Shown here piece after piece: positions 1-6,982 of a stretch of 19,560 nucleotides of DNA. The stretch is from Bacteroidales bacterium UBA1237 (GTDB lineage Bacteria; Bacteroidota; Bacteroidia; Bacteroidales; UBA932): assembly GCA_002308935.1 (NCBI GenBank), contig DBWN01000058.1, positions 11,335-30,894 on the forward strand, written 5' to 3'. The notes beneath the pieces were generated by a model. That model did no database searches. It was not told the origin of the DNA and saw only the letters and a program-made list of their open reading frames with translations. The position numbers and the translations under genes are program-made. Each line of letters begins with the position of its first letter. Within the stretch, counting starts at the first letter, position 1.

Positions 1-359
1 TTGTCCTTCTCCGGATCGAGCTTGTACGAGAACCCGTTGTCGAAGACGACCTTGAGGTTGTCCCTGCGGAGGCGGTAGTCCTCGTTCATCTCGCGGACGC
101 CGACACGCGGGTCGAGGACCCATTCGCCGGTCGCCTCGTCCTTCATGCGGCGACTGACGAGCTGGACGGTCTTCTCCGTTGGCTCGGGGATGCCGGGAAT
201 CTGGACGGAATAGGTTACGAGGTCGGTGGCCTTGCCTGCGGCAAGCTGCTCCGCGACCTTCGGATTTGCTTCCACGACGCTGCGCGGAACCTCGAGCGAT
301 GACCAGTCGATCCGGTCAAGCGCTTCGCGAACTTCTTCGCTGATTTGAATCTCTGCCAT
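1..359 (-). CDS. DUF4099-like mobile-element protein, N-terminal part only (runs off left edge)
   Basis: The reading frame opens with ATG at 359-357 and stays open to the window edge, giving about 119 residues of a longer protein. The start reads MAEIQISEEVREALDRIDW and continues into a segment rich in charged beta-strand-like stretches (TDLVTYSVQIPGIPEP, TVQLVSRRMKD, RLRRDNLKVVFDNGFSYKL). The IDWSSLE opening resembles the start of DUF4099-type proteins that accompany Bacteroides conjugative and mobilisable elements; this is recognition by eye and the function of that family is unknown. No membrane segment or signal peptide is visible. The gene is divergent from the HTH regulator gene at 720, so the 360-719 interval must hold its promoter, although no clear consensus was found on this strand. 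If the family call is right, it marks the region as mobile or island DNA. Confidence 0.6.
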   Translation of the reverse strand, partial: MAEIQISEEVREALDRIDWSSLEVPRSVVEANPKVAEQLAAGKATDLVTYSVQIPGIPEPTEKTVQLVSRRMKDEATGEWVLDPRVGVREMNEDYRLRRDNLKVVFDNGFSYKLDPEKD

Positions 360-370
360 TGCTGTAACAG

Positions 371-493
371 TTAGATGGTGAATGATGGGTTGTATGTTGG
401 TGTTTGAATCAGTCCTGTCCGTTTCGGCTGGGGACAAACGAGTTCCGCCCGGAGGACAAGCCACTTGCCGGGGGCGAGATGGAAGGCGGCCAT
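371..493 (-). CDS. Possible 40-aa small protein upstream of the DUF4099-like gene
   Basis: A short minus-strand frame runs from ATG at 493-491 to TAA at 373-371 and encodes 40 residues starting MAAFHLAPGKWLVLRAEL and ending in a basic, Pro/Thr-rich tail. It ends 11 bp before the next gene on the same strand, a spacing typical of an operon, and its DNA is GC-rich like coding DNA nearby, unlike the AT-rich 540-719 stretch. No Shine-Dalgarno sequence is seen, which is normal in Bacteroidota. I do not recognise a family. A competing frame starting about 30 bp upstream (36 codons) overlaps it, so this could also be untranslated leader. Confidence 0.3.
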   Translation of the reverse strand: MAAFHLAPGKWLVLRAELVCPQPKRTGLIQTPTYNPSFTI

Positions 494-548
494 TCTGGGA
501 GGATTGACCTTTCCTTCATAAAGTTGTCGTATGTCTCCATGTCCAAAT

Positions 549-562
549 AAACCCTAGGGTTT
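549..562. promoter_or_regulatory. 14-bp perfect palindrome, candidate operator
   Basis: AAACCCTAGGGTTT is its own reverse complement, with no loop. It lies between the divergent DUF4099-like and HTH genes, about 35 bp upstream of the -33 element of the plus-strand promoter. A two-fold symmetric site is what a dimeric HTH regulator would bind, and the nearest regulator gene is the tandem-HTH gene at 720. Binding is inference only. Confidence 0.3.
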
Positions 563-595
563 TATCAAGTTTTTGTGCTTTTTTGATTGTTTTTA

Positions 596-626
596 TTTGT
601 TATAATGCGTTTTTTATTTAATTTTG
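596..626 (+). promoter_or_regulatory. Consensus Bacteroidota promoter for the HTH gene
   Basis: TTTG at 596-599 is followed after exactly 19 bp by TAATTTTG at 619-626. This matches the Bacteroides sigma-ABfr consensus TTTG-N19-21-TAnnTTTG in every defined base. It points toward the regulator gene at 720 and predicts a transcript start near 633 with an AT-rich leader of about 85 nt. Confidence 0.65.
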
Positions 627-659
627 CTCTTGATGGCAAATCGGATAAATAAAAACCGC

Positions 660-685
660 GTAACAATCAAATAAAAGTGTAACAA
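660..685 (+). repeat. Short direct repeat in the leader of the HTH gene
   Basis: GTAACAA occurs at 660-666 and again at 679-685, with period 19 bp. The flanks are partly repeated too (both copies lead into AAATAA-type sequence). The pair lies in the predicted 5' leader, between the promoter and the start codon at 720. It may be a pair of regulator half-sites in direct orientation, which would suit a protein with two tandem HTH units, or it may be chance in AT-rich DNA. Confidence 0.25.
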
Positions 686-719
686 AGTAAATAATAATTT
701 TACTATAAAGCAAATTATC

Positions 720-1208
720 ATGGCAGAAAGCGAGAAAAGATTGCAGTTCCTTCTTTCCCTGATGGAGGTGAGGGGAGTGTCCAAGCACGAGCTGGCCCGG
801 ATCATGGGAGTCTCCCCCCAGAACATCTTCACGTATTTCAAGCGGGACGACATGAAGCTTTCCGTCGCCCAGGAGATGGCCTCGAGGCTTGGTTACGACC
901 TGTCCTACCGCATTGAGAAGGAGGGTGCGGTCCGAGATGTGGTTACGGATATCGAGGGCTTGGTCGGTAAGGACGGAATCCAGAGACTCGCCTTTCTCCG
1001 AGTTGCCATGAGCCAGTACGGAATCGAGCGGAAGAAACTGGCAGAGCAGCTTGAACTCAACTATACCGGAGTCAACCGCTGGTTCAAGGTGGACGACATC
1101 GCCTTGTCTTATATCTATAGAATCGCTGATCTCTATGGCCTGAAAGTAAAAATCAAGGCGACTATTCAGAGGAAGCAGATTCCGGATGGATTCCTTGATT
1201 TATCGTAG
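720..1208 (+). CDS. Transcriptional regulator with two tandem Cro/CI-type HTH units
   Basis: This 162-residue cytosolic protein is predicted to bind DNA. Residues 7-65 form a complete five-helix Cro/CI (XRE)-type unit (LARIMGVSPQNIFTYF is the HTH core). Residues 89-147 form a second one (LAEQLELNYTGVNRWF). The two align without gaps at an offset of 82 residues, sharing RLxFL, a Gly at 19/101, LA at 25/107, FKxDD at 40/122 and the Leu-Ser near 47/129. An internal duplication is therefore likely. About 22 linker residues separate the units. The start ATG fits the consensus promoter at 596-626. It is the first gene of a plus-strand run that continues with two membrane Sel1-repeat genes after 86 bp, so it probably controls that run, itself, or the divergent left-edge gene. 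No enzymatic or ligand-binding domain is visible. Confidence 0.85.
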   Translation: MAESEKRLQFLLSLMEVRGVSKHELARIMGVSPQNIFTYFKRDDMKLSVAQEMASRLGYDLSYRIEKEGAVRDVVTDIEGLVGKDGIQRLAFLRVAMSQYGIERKKLAEQLELNYTGVNRWFKVDDIALSYIYRIADLYGLKVKIKATIQRKQIPDGFLDLS

Positions 1209-1252
1209 AATGCATTAATACCCATAGAGAGATTCGAATAAGCTCTCAACCG

Positions 1253-1264
1253 ATAGAGCTCTAT
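1253..1264. promoter_or_regulatory. 12-bp palindrome with extra half-site, candidate operator
   Basis: ATAGAGCTCTAT is a perfect palindrome in the 86-bp gap between the HTH gene and the first membrane-protein gene. A further ATAGAG copy sits at 1224-1229 and a GCTCTC at 1242-1247, making a small cluster of related half-sites. No TAnnTTTG promoter is seen in this gap, so the site may act on read-through from the upstream promoter. This is an inference from symmetry only. Confidence 0.28.
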
Positions 1265-1294
1265 TACAGAATCTGAACGTATCAGTTTAGCTAT

Positions 1295-2686
1295 ATGAGA
1301 GTTTCTCCCATCCTTTCACGGTTTGTCATCCCGATCTCCTTCGGCTCTGTATCGACAATCGCTTTTGTGGTGTCAAAGTTAATGAAGATCTTCTCCTGGC
1401 TATCTACGGTATTGATTGTTCTGGCTTGTTTTGGGATTGTCGTTGGTATACTGTTGGATGGCAGGAAGCGGATTGCAATGTTTGTAATTTCGGCTTTGTT
1501 GTCCCTTTTTATTTTTCTTGAGCAGCGGTCGTTATTATCTACAACATCCCGTTCAGAATTGGTTTCCGATGCGACAGAATCTCTTGTTGATTACTATTAC
1601 CATTTAACGGAGAACCCCATTGCCGAGCACCCGTGGATCAGTAAAGAGAATTTCATCGACGACCGCATCAGGTGTATCATTGTGCCGTCGAGTGGATATT
1701 CTGAGTTTTGCGAATCCGCTTTTGATGCTGAAACCATCATCAGAGACGATCCTGAAAAACGAGCCGTCAGGGTTTGTCCCCTAAATCTAAGGCAGAACGG
1801 TAAGGAAATACAAACAAAATATAGGTTTGTTTTGGCGTATGCTCCGCAATTGAAAAAAGAGTGGCAAGCGAAGGGGAGCATAAATCTCCCCGAGAGTTCC
1901 TATCTGACGTTGAAAGGAATGATAGAAATAGATGATAATGACTGGCAGCAAGGAAAGGAGTTGCTCGAACGAGCCAAATCGGAGGGCAATGCCGCTGCCG
2001 GTTATTATCTGTCACGGTGGTACCGTTCCGGGTATGGAGACGAGCCCGATATAGAAAAGGCCGACTCCCTTCTGAAAGATGCGGTTGAATCTGGTTCGAG
2101 AAGTGCCCGGTATGAATGGGGAAGCAAAGTGTTAAGGAATCCGGGTATTGAAATGTCCGACTTGAAAAAAGCTCTAGCTGTCGATTACCTTCGTGACGCC
2201 TCTGTGTTGAAGGAATCCATAGGAACAGTGACAACCGCCAACTTGGCGAGAGAGTCGTTCTTTATGCTAAATGACTTTTATCGTGCATGCGGAAAAGAGA
2301 GCGGCAGCAGGAAATACTACAAGGCTGCATATCGGATGGCCAAAAGGAACACACGGTCCTTTGTCGATAACGAGATAAGGTACGTCGCCTTGTTGGACAA
2401 CTGTATCTCCTTGGAAAAATATGACGAAGCTTTGGAGATTATTGTTGAGGGGAAAGTACAGAGGCAGCCTCATGTTTACCTTGTTCATGCTGATATGCTT
2501 TCGGAAGGAAAAGGCGTCGCCAAAAATTTGGACGAAGCTGAGAGGTTGCTACGTTTTGCGGCAGACTCATTGAACCATTATCCGGCTTATCACGGGTTGT
2601 CCATATTATACAGGCGAAACGGGAAAAAGGGATCCGAGTTCTGGGATAGGCTTTATTCCATTAAGTTTTCCAATGAAGTTGAATAA
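1295..2686 (+). CDS. Membrane protein with Sel1/TPR-like repeats (first of a pair)
   Basis: The 463-residue product has three hydrophobic helices near residues 11-29, 35-54 and 60-76, with a basic turn (DGRKR) between the second and third. No cleavable signal peptide is evident. Residues about 90-200 form a unique region I do not recognise. From about 215 onward there are Sel1/TPR-like helical pairs: WQQGKELLERAKSEGNAAAG followed by LSRWYRSGYG, DIEKADSLLKDAVESGSRSA, and a clear last unit at 392-445 containing HADMLSEGKGVAKNLDEAE. Sel1 repeats are protein-interaction scaffolds, so a membrane-anchored adaptor or sensor is plausible; no catalytic motif is seen. The gene follows the HTH gene by 86 bp and runs into a second protein of the same layout, with which it probably works. 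Base composition looks more AT-rich than the centre of the window, suggesting separate acquisition. Confidence 0.75.
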   Translation: MRVSPILSRFVIPISFGSVSTIAFVVSKLMKIFSWLSTVLIVLACFGIVVGILLDGRKRIAMFVISALLSLFIFLEQRSLLSTTSRSELVSDATESLVDYYYHLTENPIAEHPWISKENFIDDRIRCIIVPSSGYSEFCESAFDAETIIRDDPEKRAVRVCPLNLRQNGKEIQTKYRFVLAYAPQLKKEWQAKGSINLPESSYLTLKGMIEIDDNDWQQGKELLERAKSEGNAAAGYYLSRWYRSGYGDEPDIEKADSLLKDAVESGSRSARYEWGSKVLRNPGIEMSDLKKALAVDYLRDASVLKESIGTVTTANLARESFFMLNDFYRACGKESGSRKYYKAAYRMAKRNTRSFVDNEIRYVALLDNCISLEKYDEALEIIVEGKVQRQPHVYLVHADMLSEGKGVAKNLDEAERLLRFAADSLNHYPAYHGLSILYRRNGKKGSEFWDRLYSIKFSNEVE

Positions 2687-4031
2687 TATGCCAGATACCG
2701 TTAACGGGAAGAGGACTCCCGGAAAGCAAGTCTTCTATAATGCCATCTCGGTTATTGTCTCTTCGGGTATCACTCTTTTCGGCCTGTACGAGTCTCTTAA
2801 GACTACGCAAGCCTGTTTTGTGTTTGCCGTATGTGCCGTGATGCTTATTGTCATCTCCTTTATTATCAAAAGACGTTCTTCGGAAAAGTTCGGGACATTC
2901 TTGCTAAATGGGATCGCCATACTTATCCTATCTTCATCTGTTTTTTTGTATGACTGGTTGACTGAGGTAAATGGTAGTATCTGGTATGAATCCATCAAGA
3001 AGAATAATGATGAGAGTCTGATTGAAATGAAGTCGAAAGCAGACAATGGAGATGGGGTCGCCCAGATGGAGCTTTCGGACTACTATGATGCGCGTAGGGA
3101 CTTTGAACATGCGAGCAAATACGCACAGAAGGCAGCCTTTAATGGGAATGCAAGAGCATATGAGCGTCTAGCTCTTTATAACTTGGAAGGTTTGGGGTGC
3201 AAGGTGGACGTTCAATCTGCAATCTCATACACTATAGATGGAATGAAACATGGTGAGGATGCTTTTACTCGGATTTGGAAGATAATTGAAGAGAAGAAGA
3301 TTGTTTTGTCTCCGACGGATAGCCTGAAACTGAAAAGGTGTGTTGACAAAAAGCAGCAGCTTGAGTCGATCTTCTTGGAAGCCGATTCAGTACTGAGGCT
3401 TGAAGGGCTGGTTTCTTTGGTACAATACATCGACAATAACAAGGCCATTATCGAGGATGCGTCCATTGACGGTTATAGGCCGGCGACAGAGTTGTTATAT
3501 GTCAACGAATTCATAAAGCATCCTCAGGGTTCTGATGAATTGCATCGCCTCGCCACGATGTTATATCAAGCATCTTTCCTGCCGACACAGACACTAGACC
3601 GCAGCAATTTTTATAGGTATTACCATAACGAGGAAAGTTACGATACAAAGAATTTTAAGCGATACATCAAAGAGAATGACTATGCGCTTCTGATATTCGG
3701 AGACCGCATACTGGATATTGTATCCCCGGAAAAACTCTTATTGTATACGGATGCGGCCGTTCTGAATGAGTATGAACTCTACCGTGCTCAGTTTGAGTGG
3801 CTAAAAAAACTTAATGATGGTACAATTAAACCAGTGTGTTTTATCTGGAAGTTTTATTTTGCTTCCACTTTTGATGAAGCGTCGGTAGCAAGGGAATTGT
3901 TAAAACGCAGTATTGCCGAGGTCCAAGATAGGATGGACCATCCTGCAGAAAAGGATCCGGCTGTTTACGATCTGTTGATGTCTAGAGGTGTCGAAATACA
4001 TATCGCAACGCCCTGGTCTCCGGTTAATTGA
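2673..4031 (+). CDS. Membrane protein with Sel1-like repeats (second of a pair)
   Basis: The frame encodes 452 residues from ATG at 2673, overlapping the previous gene by 14 nt. An alternative ATG at 2688 (residue 6) would start just after that gene's stop. Either way translation is probably coupled. Three hydrophobic helices lie near residues 21-39, 47-65 and 73-94, with a basic IKRRSSEK turn between the last two, as in the upstream neighbour. Sel1-like helical pairs follow at roughly 117-193 (GVAQMELSDYYDARRDFEHA, then NARAYERLALYNLEGLG). The remaining 260 residues are helical and unassigned, ending in a short beta-like tail (GVEIHIATPW). The shared layout suggests an ancient duplication or a heteromeric membrane complex. 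No enzyme motif is recognisable. It ends 86 bp before the convergent SNF2 helicase gene. Confidence 0.72.
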   Translation: MKLNNMPDTVNGKRTPGKQVFYNAISVIVSSGITLFGLYESLKTTQACFVFAVCAVMLIVISFIIKRRSSEKFGTFLLNGIAILILSSSVFLYDWLTEVNGSIWYESIKKNNDESLIEMKSKADNGDGVAQMELSDYYDARRDFEHASKYAQKAAFNGNARAYERLALYNLEGLGCKVDVQSAISYTIDGMKHGEDAFTRIWKIIEEKKIVLSPTDSLKLKRCVDKKQQLESIFLEADSVLRLEGLVSLVQYIDNNKAIIEDASIDGYRPATELLYVNEFIKHPQGSDELHRLATMLYQASFLPTQTLDRSNFYRYYHNEESYDTKNFKRYIKENDYALLIFGDRILDIVSPEKLLLYTDAAVLNEYELYRAQFEWLKKLNDGTIKPVCFIWKFYFASTFDEASVARELLKRSIAEVQDRMDHPAEKDPAVYDLLMSRGVEIHIATPWSPVN

Positions 4032-4117
4032 GGGATGAATGAACACCCTGGGCGACCACTGTGTAATATCGTCATTATTATTCAGCGGAAGTGTGTACAT
4101 GCGACTATCGCCAAGGA

Positions 4118-6976
4118 CTATACAATGTGCCAACGGATAATGAAGGCCTCCTCCGATGAAACGGCATTCTCAAGACTCTTCTGGAGACTGTCAATCTGTT
4201 CTTCGGATTTAGCATCATAGTATTCCCGTGCTTCATTGCACTTGACTTGTGCATCATTTAGCTGTTTGCTCAGGCCCAGTTCCTTCTTCTTGAGTTCAAT
4301 CCGTTCTGCTGCAGATGCGGCCTTTTTGGCCGCCCTGCGAATGGCTTGCAGCTCTTTCCTCAGGGAGATGACCTTGTCCTCAAGAGGATATACGTTGTCG
4401 TCCGCCCAGGCATATAGCTTGTCAATCTCTGCGTTCAGGTATATCTGCATCCGGGAAGAAAGATTCCTTTCGTAGTTCTCAAGCAATGATTTGAACTCAT
4501 GGTTGAGACGTTTCCGTACGTCGTCAGGGACACTGATCAGCTTGTCTTCGATAACGTCCAACTCCAAAAGCTTCTTTCCGAAATCATCCGGGGTGATTGT
4601 GCCATTATCGGAGATTCCGCATATCAGGAGTTCTTCCTCGTCATCGTGTGCATTTCTGGCTTTGACCCGATAACCTATGCAAAAACCGCTTTGGCCCTTG
4701 AACTGTTCGAGGGTGGAAGAATGATAGGGATACCCGCTCAAGTCGAATGTGGCGCTGGTCGGAGAAGGCGAGAGAGAACTGGCGCTGCGGATGACGAACT
4801 GGCCAAGCGGAGATCCGGAACGGATTTGATGGGCCTCTCCTTCTTTCGTAAGGGAATACCGCCCGGGTTCAACATCTTTGAATCCTTCGATGATGGTGAA
4901 ACTGTGGCTCCTCTCATCTATGTTGCAAATATGGCCTTTCAGCATAGCCAGAGAGAGTTCCCACAGGTGACGACTGTACTGGCTGATCCGTTCGGAATCC
5001 ACATTCTGCCGCGTTCGGAGCTTTTTTATAACCTCCTCGTCGAAATGCTCCAGGAGGGTGCTCTTCGTCTTTCTCATCCGCTCCGAGATAATCTCTTCCA
5101 GTTCTGCCTGCAAGGCGTCGAAGGCGGCATTGATTTCGAATTCTGTGCGGCAGGTCTGGTAGATGTCGCAGAGCCGTTGTTCGAGATCGATGTTGGACTC
5201 GATGGCGCCAAGGATTTCGTCGCTGCTCCCGAAGACACCCTCGAATAGCTGGAACTTGGAATTGAGCAACTGATAGACCCTGCGGTCCGCGGCGTTGGAC
5301 TGGTTGACGAAATTCACCACCACGACGTCGTGCTTCTGTCCGTAACGGTGTACGCGTCCGATGCGCTGCTCGATACGTTGCGGGTTCCAGGGCATGTCAT
5401 AGTTGACCACCATGGAGCAGAACTGGAGGTTGATGCCTTCCGCTCCGGCCTCCGTGGCGATCATAATGTCGGCTTCCTCTTCGAAATAGTCCGTGAGGGA
5501 CTGTTTTTTGTCGATGAGCGGATCCCCAGTCACGCGGTCGCTCCCTCTATGTGCGGACAGCCATCGGGTATAGATACTCTTCGCTTCCGGGCTGTTGTTC
5601 GTCCCGTTGAAGCAGACGATCTTCCCCCTGTAGCCGTTGGCGTTCAGATAATCCTGGAGGTACTCCTGTGTCCGGCAGCTTTCGGTGAAGATGAGCGCCT
5701 TCCTGTTGGCCCCCAGTTCGGACATCTTCCGGAAAGCCAGTCCGAGTGCTTCGACAAGCGCCTTGGCCTTGCTTTCCTCCCCGATGCTTCGGGCAAGTTG
5801 CGCATAGCTCTCCAGTTCCCCCATCTCCTCCATTATGGCTTTTTCGGCCATCTCGCCGCCTGGGAAGAGTTCTCCCTGCGGACCGGAAACAGGCTCATCC
5901 GCGTCGTCTTCGTCAAGGATCTCGTCCTCCTCGGAGAGAACGTCAAGGATCCGTTTGACCTTTCCCGTCGTCAAGTACTCCTGAATGCGCCGCCTTATCT
6001 TCTCCAGGGTGAAACTGAGCGCATAAGAGGAGGACGCCATGATCTTGCGGATGGTGATGGTCATCAGGGGACGCGTATTGTCCGGGATGCCGAACAGGAA
6101 CGGTCTCATCAGGTAGTCGGTGACCTTGTCATAAAGATCCTGTTCCTTAGGGTTCAGGGCGAAGTCCTGGACCATGGCCGTCCGCTTCGTATAGCGGACA
6201 TACTCCTGTACTTGATGACGCAGCGTCCGCTGGATGATGTGTTGGAGCCTTCCTTTCAACTCCCCGAAGCGGGCGCTGTCCCGCGTCGAGATGGAGTTGT
6301 ACTCCTCTGAGAAGTTGTCTATGCTGGAGAAATACTGGCCGTCGATTATGCTGATGAGTCCGTAGAGTTCGTTGAGGTTGTTCTGGAGCGGCGTCGCTGT
6401 CAGGAGTACCTTCTTGTAGGGGAGAAGTGCGCGCCGGATGGCGGAGGCGATCTTGTTCCTTTTCTTGAATACGTTCCGGAGTTTGTGCGCCTCGTCAAGG
6501 ACGACGAGATCCCACGGGGTCTTGCCGATCTCCTCGGCATGCTTGGCGGCAAAGTGATAGGAGCAGATGACGATCCCGTCCTGGTCGAACGGGTCCTCGT
6601 CCGCGGCTTTCATCTCTTCGTAGGTCTTGCCGACCAGGACGGAGGAGGGTAGGAAGAACTTCTCCCGAAGTTCGAAGCACCACTGGTTGCGGAGGGAGGC
6701 GGGGACGACGACGAGAATCCTCCGTTTGTGCTCCGCCCAGCTCTGAGACAGGATGATTCCCGCCTCGATGGTCTTCCCGAGGCCGACTTCGTCGGCGAGA
6801 ATGGCTCCCTTGCTGAGCGGGGACTTGAACGCAAAGAGGGCCGCATCAACCTGATGTGGATTGAGGTCCACTCTTGCTTCGGACAACACACCCGTGAAAC
6901 GGGAGTCGTCCGAGGTGGATTTCTTATGGGAGATGTCCCAGGCGAAGTATCGCTTCTGTAGGTCGGTCAGTTGCAT
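4118..6976 (-). CDS. zorG: SNF2-family helicase, ZorG-like
   Basis: This 952-residue SF2 helicase/translocase has all main motifs: HQVDAA (41-46), Walker A in ADEVGLGKTIEAG (61-73), DEAH at 161-164, motif III LLTATPLQNN (191-200), motif IV ALIFTES (427-433), motif V IATEAGAEGINLQ (506-518) and motif VI QRIEQRIGRVHRYGQ (533-547). An acidic linker (about 348-362) separates the lobes. The C-terminal 100 residues form a charged coiled coil. The family uses ATP to move along double-stranded DNA. The helicase core is of the RapA/HepA-like SNF2 type. I see no nuclease domain, unlike the SNF2-plus-nuclease ZorD of Zorya types I/II. It lies 6 nt after the big ATPase gene and is the last gene of the operon. 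It would act in the cytosol on invading DNA after the ZorAB complex is triggered. DISARM or BREX helicases look similar, but no partner genes of those systems are present. Confidence 0.85.
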   Translation of the reverse strand: MQLTDLQKRYFAWDISHKKSTSDDSRFTGVLSEARVDLNPHQVDAALFAFKSPLSKGAILADEVGLGKTIEAGIILSQSWAEHKRRILVVVPASLRNQWCFELREKFFLPSSVLVGKTYEEMKAADEDPFDQDGIVICSYHFAAKHAEEIGKTPWDLVVLDEAHKLRNVFKKRNKIASAIRRALLPYKKVLLTATPLQNNLNELYGLISIIDGQYFSSIDNFSEEYNSISTRDSARFGELKGRLQHIIQRTLRHQVQEYVRYTKRTAMVQDFALNPKEQDLYDKVTDYLMRPFLFGIPDNTRPLMTITIRKIMASSSYALSFTLEKIRRRIQEYLTTGKVKRILDVLSEEDEILDEDDADEPVSGPQGELFPGGEMAEKAIMEEMGELESYAQLARSIGEESKAKALVEALGLAFRKMSELGANRKALIFTESCRTQEYLQDYLNANGYRGKIVCFNGTNNSPEAKSIYTRWLSAHRGSDRVTGDPLIDKKQSLTDYFEEEADIMIATEAGAEGINLQFCSMVVNYDMPWNPQRIEQRIGRVHRYGQKHDVVVVNFVNQSNAADRRVYQLLNSKFQLFEGVFGSSDEILGAIESNIDLEQRLCDIYQTCRTEFEINAAFDALQAELEEIISERMRKTKSTLLEHFDEEVIKKLRTRQNVDSERISQYSRHLWELSLAMLKGHICNIDERSHSFTIIEGFKDVEPGRYSLTKEGEAHQIRSGSPLGQFVIRSASSLSPSPTSATFDLSGYPYHSSTLEQFKGQSGFCIGYRVKARNAHDDEEELLICGISDNGTITPDDFGKKLLELDVIEDKLISVPDDVRKRLNHEFKSLLENYERNLSSRMQIYLNAEIDKLYAWADDNVYPLEDKVISLRKELQAIRRAAKKAASAAERIELKKKELGLSKQLNDAQVKCNEAREYYDAKSEEQIDSLQKSLENAVSSEEAFIIRWHIV

Positions 6977-6982
6977 GGCGTT

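Noticed and set aside
4035..4220. 61-codon plus-strand ORF after the second membrane protein
   Set aside because: It runs into the end of the convergent helicase gene, has no promoter element and no protein-like pattern.
5330..6310. 326-codon plus-strand frame opposite the SNF2 helicase
   Set aside because: It is the mirror of helicase motifs on the other strand, with no promoter and no recognisable domain.
4118..6976. DISARM or BREX helicase
   Set aside because: The SNF2 core would allow it, but there is no DNA methylase, DrmA/B/C, PglZ or Brx gene, whereas ZorA and ZorB are present.
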